A model generated the notes under the pieces. It did no database searches. It was not told the DNA's origin and saw only the letters and a program-made list of their open reading frames with translations. Positions 1-6,303 of a stretch of DNA of 7,864 nt are shown in pieces. Position numbers and translations under genes: made by a program. Every line of letters begins with the position of its first letter. Within the stretch, counting starts at the first letter, position 1. The stretch spans positions 1 through 7,864 of the forward strand of contig JAKFVZ010000228.1 in assembly GCA_021732965.1 (NCBI GenBank), in the 5' to 3' direction. This DNA comes from Reyranella sp. (GTDB lineage Bacteria > Pseudomonadota > Alphaproteobacteria > Reyranellales > Reyranellaceae).

Positions 1-1244
1 AGATTGGTCACGAAGGTCAGGATCTCGACGTAGCGCCGGCCGTCCTCCTCGCCGAGTTCGGTGCGTGAGGTCTGGATGAGGTAGAGTTTGATCGCCTCGT
101 AGAGGCTGTCGACGGCATAGTCCGCGGCCTCGATCGACTTCATGGCGCGCGCATCGTTGCGCTCGAAGACGTCCATAGTCTGGCGCAGCATGTCGGCGAC
201 CTTGTCGCCGAGATTGAGCGTCTCGCGCATGGCGCAGGCCAGCGCCTCGGCCGGCGTGTCGAGCACGTTGGGATCGAGGTTGCGTGGCTTGCCCGGGTCG
301 TCGGCCTGGGGGCGGTCGGGCACCAGGCGGCGGCACAGCGCGGCCACGGGATCGATCAGCGGCAGGAAGACGATCGCGGCCACGACGCTGAAGGCGGTGT
401 GGAAGTTCACCAGCAGGCGGCCGGGTGCCGGATCGAGCATCATCAGCCACTGGTGGAACTGGCCAAGGAATGGCAGCAGCGCGAGGCCGACCAGCACGCG
501 CGTGATGAGGTTGCCGAGCGGCAGGCGCCGCGCCTCGGTGTCGGTCGCGGCCTGGTCGAAGTAGGGGGCGATCGCGCCGCCAATGTTGGCGCCGATCACC
601 ATCGCCATGCCGAGTTTGGGATCGATGATGCCGCTGGCGGCAAACGACATGACCAGCAGCACGGTCGACAGGCTGGAGTGGATGAACCAGGTGGCGGCGG
701 CCGCGACCAGGACCGCCATGACATATTCGTCCTGTAGTCCCGCCAGAACCGCGACGAAAGCCGGGGCGTTGCGCAGCGGCAGGGCGGCGGCCTCCAGCAA
801 ATGCAGCGACAGCAGCATCAGGCCGAGGCCGATGGCGACGCGGCCGAGATGGCGTGCCCGGTCGGAGCTGTTGGAGAGGAACGCGATGACGCCGGCCGCG
901 ATCATCAGCGGCGAGATCCAGCCCAGCGGGAAGGACAGGATCTGGGCCGTCAGCGTCGTGCCGACATTGGCGCCGAGCATCACCGCGAGGCCGATCGAGA
1001 GCGAGATGAGGCCGCGGCCGGCGAATGAGGCGAGCAGCAGGGCGGTGGCGGTGCTGGACTGCAGCACGCCCGTCAGAACCATGCCGCCGGCGAAGGCCGA
1101 GAAGCGGTTGCGCGAGCAGGCGCCGATGGCGCGACGCAGCGTGGCCCCGAAGGCGCGCGTCAGGCCCGTGCGCACCATGCGCACGCCCCACAGCAGCAGG
1201 CAGACGCTGCCCAGCACGTTCAGGATTGTATCGATGCCTTGCAT
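1..1244 (-). CDS. Na/Pi-cotransporter family protein with PhoU-like C-terminal domain (3' end outside window)
   Basis: Inner-membrane phosphate transporter of the NptA/YjbB type (PF02690), read as 414 codons before the left edge cuts it. The family moves inorganic phosphate with sodium; YjbB-like members with a PhoU tail are linked to phosphate export. Seen: hydrophobic segments through about residue 300 and two inverted-repeat signatures, QSSTAT (62-67) with GANVGTT (91-97), and a weaker second copy HSSLST (189-194) with GANIGGA (218-224). An NFHTAF motif lies near 280-285. From about 330 the protein is a soluble, acidic, helical PhoU-like region running off the window. The start is the first ATG after an in-frame TAG 15 bp upstream; the Shine-Dalgarno is poor, so coupling to the upstream regulator gene is possible. 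It follows the LysR gene by 71 bp on the same strand, so co-transcription is likely. Direction of phosphate movement cannot be told from sequence. Confidence 0.9.
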   Translation of the reverse strand, partial: MQGIDTILNVLGSVCLLLWGVRMVRTGLTRAFGATLRRAIGACSRNRFSAFAGGMVLTGVLQSSTATALLLASFAGRGLISLSIGLAVMLGANVGTTLTAQILSFPLGWISPLMIAAGVIAFLSNSSDRARHLGRVAIGLGLMLLSLHLLEAAALPLRNAPAFVAVLAGLQDEYVMAVLVAAAATWFIHSSLSTVLLVMSFAASGIIDPKLGMAMVIGANIGGAIAPYFDQAATDTEARRLPLGNLITRVLVGLALLPFLGQFHQWLMMLDPAPGRLLVNFHTAFSVVAAIVFLPLIDPVAALCRRLVPDRPQADDPGKPRNLDPNVLDTPAEALACAMRETLNLGDKVADMLRQTMDVFERNDARAMKSIEAADYAVDSLYEAIKLYLIQTSRTELGEEDGRRYVEILTFVTN

Positions 1245-1256
1245 GATCGCGGAATC

Positions 1257-1310
1257 CTACGCCTCGTCCTTGAACGATGAAAGTTTTTTGACGGATTTGT
1301 TACGGTGCAT
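1257..1310 (-). other. 17-codon ORF in the lysR to Na/Pi-transporter gap, possible leader
   Basis: In the 71-bp gap after the LysR stop, an ATG at 1310 opens a 17-residue lysine-rich ORF (MHRNKSVKKLSSFKDEA) ending in TAG 12 bp before the transporter ATG. It starts five bases after the LysR TGA with only a weak AAAAG upstream. Coding is doubtful; it could help carry ribosomes across the gap. Otherwise the gap shows no terminator and no clear promoter. Confidence 0.2.
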
Positions 1311-1315
1311 GCTTT

Positions 1316-2182
1316 TCAGGAGGCAAGCCGCGTCGCTTCGTCCATGAAGGCTCGAACGAGCGCAACGCGACGACGCTCCTGCAGGCACACGGCATATTCC
1401 GCGACGGCCAGATCCTGATCGGTGATGACGATGCGGCGGAAGCGGCGGTCCTCGCCGAGTTCGCTTGCAAACACAGCACCGATTCCGAAACCGGCGGCCA
1501 CGGCCTCGCGCACGCCTTCGCGAGTCTGCACCTCGACGATCGACGCCGGCCTGATATCGGCGGCGGCCATCGCCTGCTCAAGCACTTCGCGCGTGATCGA
1601 GCCGCGTTCGCGCAACACCAACTCCTGGTCGTTGAGCGCGGAGAGGGGTGTGCGGCCACGTTTGGCGAGCGCGTGGCCCGCGGGGGCGAACAGGACCAGC
1701 CGGTCGGTGCGCAGACGGACGGCGTGCAGGCGGGGATCGGACAGGCTCTTGGCCATCACCGCGACGTCCGCCTCGTGGCGCAGTAGCCGTTCCAGCACGA
1801 CGGCTGAATTGTCGATCGAGAGCGCGAAGGTGAGTCCACCGGCGCGTTGGCGCAGGGCCGCCATGATCGGCACGACATGGTGCGCAGAGTCGGCGGCAAT
1901 GCGGAGATGGCCGCGCGTCAGTGCCTGCTCGCCCTGAAGGAGCGCCTGCGCCTCGTCCTGCAGCGAGAACAGGCGCGTGGTGACTCCGTGGAGCTGGCGG
2001 CCGGTCTCGGTCGGCGTGACGCTACGGCCGCGCCTGTCGAACAGGCGCACGCCGTAGGCCTTCTCCAGCGCCGTCACCTGGCCCGAGAGATTGGGCTGGC
2101 TGAGGCCGGAGGCACGGGCGGCGGCCGAAAAAGAGCCGGCCTCGGCCACGAGGTGGAAGGCGCGGAGCTGGGTGGGCGTCAT
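1316..2182 (-). CDS. LysR-type transcriptional regulator, probable regulator of the divergent phnWAY operon
   Basis: 288-residue LysR-family DNA-binding regulator. The N-terminal winged helix-turn-helix is clear: it opens with MTPTQLRAFHLVAEAGSFSA, and the recognition-helix region AAARASGLSQPNLSGQVTAL covers about residues 20-39, followed by the YGVRLFDRRGR wing. Residues from about 91 (GHLRIAADS) to the end form the periplasmic-binding-like effector domain, including the RLVLFAPAGHALA and GFGIGAVF stretches typical of the family. The ATG at 2182 is chosen because it places the conserved N-terminus at residue 1; an in-frame ATG at 2206 would add only MLTIGFLY. Neither start has a good Shine-Dalgarno. 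The gene is divergent from phnW, the classic arrangement for a LysR activator of the neighbouring catabolic operon. The inducer is probably AEP or a pathway intermediate (inference from context). Confidence 0.93.
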   Translation of the reverse strand: MTPTQLRAFHLVAEAGSFSAAARASGLSQPNLSGQVTALEKAYGVRLFDRRGRSVTPTETGRQLHGVTTRLFSLQDEAQALLQGEQALTRGHLRIAADSAHHVVPIMAALRQRAGGLTFALSIDNSAVVLERLLRHEADVAVMAKSLSDPRLHAVRLRTDRLVLFAPAGHALAKRGRTPLSALNDQELVLRERGSITREVLEQAMAAADIRPASIVEVQTREGVREAVAAGFGIGAVFASELGEDRRFRRIVITDQDLAVAEYAVCLQERRRVALVRAFMDEATRLAS

Positions 2183-2192
2183 ATATAGGAAA

Positions 2193-2210
2193 CCAATAGT
2201 TAACATATGG
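2193..2210. promoter_or_regulatory. Imperfect 18-bp dyad in the lysR-phnW intergenic region, candidate regulator binding site
   Basis: The sequence CCA-ATA-GTTAAC-ATA-TGG has a perfect GTTAAC core (2199-2204) and perfect CCA/TGG ends; only the two ATA triplets fail to pair (12 of 18 positions symmetric). It sits in the AT-rich island between the divergent genes, about 25 bp upstream of the expected phnW transcription start and over the expected lysR start. That position suits a LysR activator that also represses itself. I found no clean T-N11-A consensus, so assignment to the LysR protein is inference. Confidence 0.45.
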
Positions 2211-2216
2211 ATTATA
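2211..2216 (-). promoter_or_regulatory. Candidate -10 box (TATAAT) for the LysR gene
   Basis: Read on the minus strand, 2216 to 2211 is a perfect TATAAT. It would give a start near 2204 and a leader of about 22 nt before the ATG at 2182. No convincing -35 box is present at 16-18 bp spacing. The box shares two bases with the opposite-strand phnW -10 candidate. Confidence 0.4.
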
Positions 2217-2220
2217 TACT
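2215..2220 (+). promoter_or_regulatory. Candidate -10 box (TATACT) for the phnWAY operon
   Basis: TATACT matches the sigma-70 -10 consensus at five of six bases and would start transcription near 2227, about 29 nt before the phnW ATG. At the right spacing upstream there is no -35 match (the region reads near ACCAAT), which is typical of promoters needing an activator. The dyad at 2193-2210 occupies the -35 zone. Confidence 0.4.
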
Positions 2221-2255
2221 GGACGGATAGACACCGCGAGCCGATCATCCGCGCC

Positions 2256-3407
2256 ATGACCAAAAAGCCTGCTGCCTCCGAAACCGGCGATCCGCTGCTG
2301 CTGACACCCGGCCCGCTCACCACCTCGGCCAGCGTGAAGCAGGCCATGGTCCACGACTGGGGCTCGCGCGATCAGGGCTTCATCGCCATCAACAAGATGG
2401 TGCTGGAGAAGATCGTCGAACTGGCCGGCGCGCAGGGAACGCACGTCACCGTGCCGGTCCAGGGCTCCGGCACTTTCGCCGTCGAGGCGATGATCACGTC
2501 CTTCGTGCCCAAGAGCGGCAAGCTGCTGGTCGTCATCAACGGCGCCTACGGCCAGCGGGCGAAGAAGATCGCCGAGATCGCTGGCCGTGCCGTCGCCACC
2601 TACGAGACGCCGGAGGACACGCCCCCCGACCTCGCGAAGCTGGAAGCGATGCTGGTGGCCGATCCCGCCATCACCCATGTCTTTGCCGTCCATTGCGAGA
2701 CCACGTCGGGCATCCTCAATCCGATCGCCGGACTGGCCGCGCTGGTGAAGAAGCTGGGCCGCCGCCTGCTGGTCGACTCGATGTCGGCCTTCGGCGCGAT
2801 CGAGATCGACGCGCGCACCGTCCACTACGACGCACTGGCCGCGTCCTCGAACAAGTGCCTCGAAGGCGTGCCGGGACTCGGCTTCGTCGTCTGCCGCAAT
2901 TCGGCTCTGGCCGAGTGCAAGGGCAACGCGACCACGCTGGTGCTCGACCTGTTCGACCAGGCCGAGGGCTTTGCAAAGACCGGCCAATACCGGTTCACGC
3001 CGCCGATCCACGTGATCGTGGCCCTGGGCAAGGCGATCGAGGAACATGCGGCGGAAGGCGGCGTCGAGGGTCGCGGCAAGCGCTATCGCGAGAATGCGAA
3101 GGTGCTGATCGACGGCATGCGGGCCATGGGCTTCCAGACGCTGCTGCCCAACGACCTGCAGGCGCCGATCATCGTCACCTTCCACATGCCGACCGACCCG
3201 AAGTTCGTCTTCCAGCGCTTCTACGACGGGCTCAAGGACCGCGGCTACGTGATCTATCCGGGTAAGCTCACCGTGGCGGATTCATTCCGCATGGGCTGCA
3301 TCGGCCGGCTCTATCCCGACCATATGCGCGGCGCCCTGGCGGCGGTGCGCGAGGTTCTGGACGAGATGCGGGTCACCAACGGCGGTCCGGCGCTGGCGGC
3401 AGAGTAG
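2256..3407 (+). CDS. phnW: 2-aminoethylphosphonate--pyruvate transaminase
   Basis: Cytoplasmic PLP-dependent fold-type I aminotransferase (class V), 383 residues, close to the usual 360-375. The family transfers the amino group of AEP to pyruvate, giving phosphonoacetaldehyde and L-alanine, the first step of AEP breakdown. Seen: N-terminal LLLTPGPLTTS (14-24), PLP-phosphate-binding region VQGSGTFAVEAM (68-79), Asp174 in LLVDSMSAFG expected to contact the pyridine nitrogen, and Lys200 in ASSNKCLEGVPG as the Schiff-base lysine. The HCETTSG motif (146-152) is also typical. The ATG at 2256 gives a normal family N-terminus and no in-frame start lies between it and the AT-rich promoter region; its Shine-Dalgarno is weak. 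It is first in the operon, 10 bp before phnA. The neighbouring phnA and phnY strongly support AEP rather than serine or alanine/glyoxylate as substrate. Confidence 0.95.
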   Translation: MTKKPAASETGDPLLLTPGPLTTSASVKQAMVHDWGSRDQGFIAINKMVLEKIVELAGAQGTHVTVPVQGSGTFAVEAMITSFVPKSGKLLVVINGAYGQRAKKIAEIAGRAVATYETPEDTPPDLAKLEAMLVADPAITHVFAVHCETTSGILNPIAGLAALVKKLGRRLLVDSMSAFGAIEIDARTVHYDALAASSNKCLEGVPGLGFVVCRNSALAECKGNATTLVLDLFDQAEGFAKTGQYRFTPPIHVIVALGKAIEEHAAEGGVEGRGKRYRENAKVLIDGMRAMGFQTLLPNDLQAPIIVTFHMPTDPKFVFQRFYDGLKDRGYVIYPGKLTVADSFRMGCIGRLYPDHMRGALAAVREVLDEMRVTNGGPALAAE

Positions 3408-3413
3408 AGGAAG
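3407..3413 (+). promoter_or_regulatory. Ribosome binding site of phnA
   Basis: GAGGAAG lies four bases before the phnA ATG and overlaps the last base of the phnW stop codon. It is the strongest Shine-Dalgarno in the operon and fixes the phnA start at 3418. Confidence 0.7.
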
Positions 3414-3417
3414 TAAC

Positions 3418-4674
3418 ATGGCACCCGACAGCATCAACGTCAGCGGCGGCGACATCTCCGTCAACGGCCGCACCTACCGTCTGCCCCGGCAGCCCGTCGT
3501 CGTGGTCTGCGTCGACGGCTCCGAGCCGGGTTATATCGAGCGCGCCGTCGAGGCCGGCCAGGCGCCGTGGTTCGCCAGGGTCCTGAAAGAGGGCACCAAC
3601 CTCGTGGGTGACTGCGTGGTGCCGAGCTTCACCAACCCCAACAACCTGTCGATCGTCACCGGCCGCCCGCCGGCGGTCCACGGCATCTGCGGCAACTACT
3701 TCCTCGATCCCGACACGGGCAAGGAAGTGATGATGAACGATCCGAAATTCCTGTGGGTCGAGACGCTGTTCCCGGCCTTCCAGCGCGCCGGCTGCCGCAT
3801 CGCCGTCGTCACCGCCAAGGACAAGTTGCGCGGCCTGCTGGGCAAGGGGCTCGAGCTGGGCGCGGGCAAGGCCTGCTCCTTCTCCTCGGAGAAGTCCGAC
3901 AAGGCGACCTTGGCCGAAAACGGCATCGAGCATGTGAATGAGCTGGTCGGCATGGACGTGCCCGACGTCTACAGCGCCGGCCTCTCGGAGTTCGTGTTCG
4001 CCGCTGGTGTCAAGCTGATGGAGCGCGACCGGCCGCAGATCATGTATCTGTCGACGACGGATTACATCCAGCACAAGCACGCGCCGGGCACACCGGTCGC
4101 CAACGCCTTCTACGCCATGATGGACGGCTACCTCGGCAAGCTCGATGCCATGGGCTGCACCATCGTCGTTACGGCCGACCATGGCATGAACGCCAAGTTC
4201 GGCGGCGACGGCCAGCCGGACGTGATCTATCTGCAGGACGTGTTCGACGGCTGGGTCGGCAAGGACAAGGCCCGCGTCATCCTGCCGATCACCGATCCCT
4301 ATGTCGTCCATCACGGCGCGCTGGGCTCCTTCGCGGTCGTCTATTGCGACAATCCGCAGGAATGGGCGGCCAGGCTGAAGGCGATGCCCGGCATCGAGGC
4401 GGCACTCACCAAGGAAGAGGCGGCCGCGAAGTTCGAGCTGCCGGCCGATCGCCTGGGCGATCTCATCGTCGTGTCGACCCAGCACAAGGTGCTGGGCACC
4501 TCGGCCTCGCGGCACGATCTCTCGGGCCTCACCGAGCCGCTGCGCAGCCATGGCGGCATCTCCGAGCAGCGCGTCCCGCTGCTGTGCAACCGTAAGCTCG
4601 CGACCGCCGATACTGGCGCGCATCGCTGGCGCAACTTCGACGCCTTCGATCTCGCCCTCAACCTCGTCGCCTGA
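3418..4674 (+). CDS. phnA: Phosphonoacetate hydrolase
   Basis: 418-residue zinc hydrolase of the alkaline phosphatase superfamily that splits phosphonoacetate to acetate and inorganic phosphate. All expected two-metal ligands are visible: Asp33 (CVDGSEPG), the nucleophile Thr72 (PSFTNPNN), Asp215 and His219 (STTDYIQHKHAPG), Asp254 and His255 (TADHGMNAKF) and His378 (RSHGGISEQ). The spacing matches the characterised Sinorhizobium enzyme as I recall it, with an offset of about four residues. The TAKDKLRG stretch (132-139) carries lysines that may bind the phosphonate or carboxylate. The ATG follows GAGGAAG closely. Its place between the transaminase and the aldehyde dehydrogenase gives the whole AEP-to-acetate route in one transcript. 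It should not be confused with the unrelated small E. coli protein also called PhnA. The generic alternative, a nucleotide pyrophosphatase-like phosphodiesterase, is unlikely in this context. Confidence 0.95.
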   Translation: MAPDSINVSGGDISVNGRTYRLPRQPVVVVCVDGSEPGYIERAVEAGQAPWFARVLKEGTNLVGDCVVPSFTNPNNLSIVTGRPPAVHGICGNYFLDPDTGKEVMMNDPKFLWVETLFPAFQRAGCRIAVVTAKDKLRGLLGKGLELGAGKACSFSSEKSDKATLAENGIEHVNELVGMDVPDVYSAGLSEFVFAAGVKLMERDRPQIMYLSTTDYIQHKHAPGTPVANAFYAMMDGYLGKLDAMGCTIVVTADHGMNAKFGGDGQPDVIYLQDVFDGWVGKDKARVILPITDPYVVHHGALGSFAVVYCDNPQEWAARLKAMPGIEAALTKEEAAAKFELPADRLGDLIVVSTQHKVLGTSASRHDLSGLTEPLRSHGGISEQRVPLLCNRKLATADTGAHRWRNFDAFDLALNLVA

Positions 4675-4685
4675 GAGACCGCCAA

Positions 4686-6140
4686 ATGGACACCATTACC
4701 CGCACCGGCTCCGACGTCCGGCACGAATATCTCCGCATTGCCGGCAAGAAGGTCGAGACCAAGGCTCGTCTGGAAGTGCGCTTTCCCTGGGACAATCGCC
4801 TGGTCGGCACCGTGCCGCGCGCCACGCCGGAGCTGGTGGCCGAAGCCTTCCAGATCGCCCACGACTACAAGCCGAAGCTGACGCGCTATCAGCGCCAGCA
4901 GATCCTGCTCAAGACCGCCGACCTGCTGGTCGCGCGCAAGGAAGAGCTGTCACGCCTGATCACGTTGGAGTCGGGTCTCTGCCTGAAGGACTCGCTCTAC
5001 GAGGTCGGCCGCGCCTATGACGTGTTCACCTTTGCCGGCCAGCTCTGCATGCTGGACGATGGCCAGACCTTTTCGTGCGATCTCACCCCGCACGGCAAGT
5101 CGCGCAAGATCTTCACCCTGCGCCAGCCGCTGAACGCCATCTCCGCGATCACGCCGTTCAACCATCCGCTGAACATGGTGGCGCACAAGCTGGCGCCGGC
5201 CTTCGCGACCAACAACTGCGTCGTGCTGAAGCCGACCGAGCTGACGCCGCTCACCGCGCTGTTCCTGGCCGACACGCTCTATGAGGCGGGCCTGCCGCCG
5301 GAGATGCTGTCGGTGATCACCGGCAATCCGTCGGATATTGGCGACGCGATGATCGTCGATCCGCGCGCCGATCTCGTGACCTTCACGGGCTCGGTCCGCG
5401 TCGGCAAGTACATCGCCGAGAAGGCCGGCTACAAGCGCATCGTGCTGGAGCTGGGCGGCAACGACCCGCTGATCGTCATGGAGGATGCCGACCTCGACAA
5501 GGCGGCCGAGCTGGCCGTCGCCGGCGCCACCAAGAACTCGGGTCAGCGCTGCACCGCCGTGAAGCGCATCCTGGTCGTCGACAAGGTGGCTGACGCCTTC
5601 GTCGAGCGCGTGCTGGCCAAGGCGAAGAAGCTGAAGGCCGGCGACCCGCTCGATCCCGAGACCGATGTCGGCACCGTGATCCACGAGCGCGCCGCCACGC
5701 TCTTCCAGAACCGGGTCAGCGAGGCGGTGGCCAAGCACGGTGCGAAGCTGCTGCATGGCAACGATCGGCAGGGCGCGCTGTTCCCGCCGACCGTGGTCGA
5801 CCATGTCGACCCGCAGGCCGAGCTGGTGCGCGAGGAGACGTTCGGGCCGGCGATCCCGATCATTCGCGTCAAGGATATCCACCACGCCATCCAGGTCTCC
5901 AACGGCACGGCCTACGGCCTGTCGTCGGGCGTCTGCACGGATCGTCTCGACTACATCACGAAGTTCGTCGACGAGCTGCAGGTCGGCACGGTGAACGTCT
6001 GGGAAGTGCCGGGTTACCGCATCGAGATGTCGCCGTTCGGCGGCATCAAGGATTCAGGGCTGGGCTACAAGGAAGGCGTGCTGGAGGCGATGAAGAGCTT
6101 CACCAACGTGAAGACCTGGTCGCTGCCCTGGCCGGGCTAG
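4686..6140 (+). CDS. phnY: Phosphonoacetaldehyde dehydrogenase (NAD-dependent aldehyde dehydrogenase family)
   Basis: 484-residue aldehyde dehydrogenase, normal family length, that oxidises phosphonoacetaldehyde to phosphonoacetate, linking PhnW to PhnA. Seen: oxyanion-hole Asn159 in ITPFNHPLN (155-163), cofactor-binding LKPTE (181-185), the Rossmann FTGS turn (233-236), general-base Glu255 in LELGGND (254-260), catalytic Cys289 in NSGQRCTAVKR (284-294), and REETFGP (382-388) for nicotinamide ribose binding. The C-terminus has the SPFGGIKDSGLGYKEG motif (449-464). Basic residues next to the catalytic Cys (Arg288, Lys293) could hold the phosphonate group (inference). The ATG lies 11 bp after the phnA stop, with a modest GAGAG ribosome site. 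The family alone would allow other aldehydes (succinate semialdehyde, glyceraldehyde-3-phosphate); the phnW-phnA flanks decide the assignment. This is the last gene of the operon. Confidence 0.93.
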   Translation: MDTITRTGSDVRHEYLRIAGKKVETKARLEVRFPWDNRLVGTVPRATPELVAEAFQIAHDYKPKLTRYQRQQILLKTADLLVARKEELSRLITLESGLCLKDSLYEVGRAYDVFTFAGQLCMLDDGQTFSCDLTPHGKSRKIFTLRQPLNAISAITPFNHPLNMVAHKLAPAFATNNCVVLKPTELTPLTALFLADTLYEAGLPPEMLSVITGNPSDIGDAMIVDPRADLVTFTGSVRVGKYIAEKAGYKRIVLELGGNDPLIVMEDADLDKAAELAVAGATKNSGQRCTAVKRILVVDKVADAFVERVLAKAKKLKAGDPLDPETDVGTVIHERAATLFQNRVSEAVAKHGAKLLHGNDRQGALFPPTVVDHVDPQAELVREETFGPAIPIIRVKDIHHAIQVSNGTAYGLSSGVCTDRLDYITKFVDELQVGTVNVWEVPGYRIEMSPFGGIKDSGLGYKEGVLEAMKSFTNVKTWSLPWPG

Positions 6141-6162
6141 TCCAGCCGCAGTGCACGCTGGA
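6141..6162 (+). terminator. Stem-loop immediately after phnY, weak terminator candidate
   Basis: TCCAGC (6141-6146) and GCTGGA (6157-6162) form a perfect 6-bp stem around a 10-nt loop, starting at the base after the phnY stop codon. No T-tract follows, so it is not a classical intrinsic terminator; it may protect the 3' end of the mRNA or simply be chance in GC-rich DNA. Confidence 0.3.
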
Positions 6163-6237
6163 TGCCGCACAGAGTAATTGATGTTTGACTGCAGATTCTA
6201 TGGTACCCGAGGAGTGCGCTAACTCGGGGGAGTGACG

Positions 6238-6303
6238 ATGAAGGTCAGGGTGATCATGCGCGTGCTGGGCCTGGCCCCGAAGCCGCATAGAATCGCATCG
6301 TGA
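6238..6303 (+). CDS. Putative 21-residue leader peptide overlapping the transporter start
   Basis: A 21-codon ORF beginning MKVRVIMRVLGLAPK, with a strong GGGGGAG Shine-Dalgarno (6226-6232) five bases before its ATG. Its TGA (6301-6303) overlaps the GTG start of the next gene as GTGA, in another frame. The transporter has no ribosome site of its own, so ribosomes finishing this peptide could restart on it (translational coupling). The peptide is basic (K2, R4, R8, K15, R18) with a short hydrophobic stretch. I recognise no family. It could be a pure leader, or a chance ORF if the transporter really starts at a later codon such as the ATG at 6330. Confidence 0.45.
   Translation: MKVRVIMRVLGLAPKPHRIAS

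Noticed and set aside
583..1347. Plus-strand open frame (254 codons) across the Na/Pi transporter
   Set aside because: Opposite-strand shadow; the minus strand encodes an uninterrupted transporter with family signatures.
2207..2230. Seven-codon ORF (MDYILDG) before phnW, as a possible leader peptide
   Set aside because: No ribosome site, and its ATG lies upstream of the likely transcription start near 2227.
2183..2347. Upstream extension of the LysR gene by 55 residues to an ATG at 2347
   Set aside because: The extension would cross the promoter island and the start of phnW; the conserved LysR N-terminus begins at 2182.
2022..3185. Long minus-strand open frame (387 codons) across phnW
   Set aside because: Low-complexity His/Arg/Asp-rich shadow of a GC-rich gene; the plus strand has a full transaminase with all motifs, and the frame also overlaps the LysR gene.
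3373..4623. Long minus-strand open frame (416 codons) across phnA
   Set aside because: Antisense shadow caused by third-position GC bias; phnA on the other strand has every metal ligand and a good ribosome site.
4950..5885. Minus-strand open frame (311 codons) across phnY
   Set aside because: Antisense shadow with no recognisable domain; phnY is unambiguous.
6185..6190. TTGACT as a -35 box for the downstream transporter
   Set aside because: At 16-18 bp downstream there is only CCGAGG-like sequence; TATGGT lies just 8 bp away, too close for a promoter.
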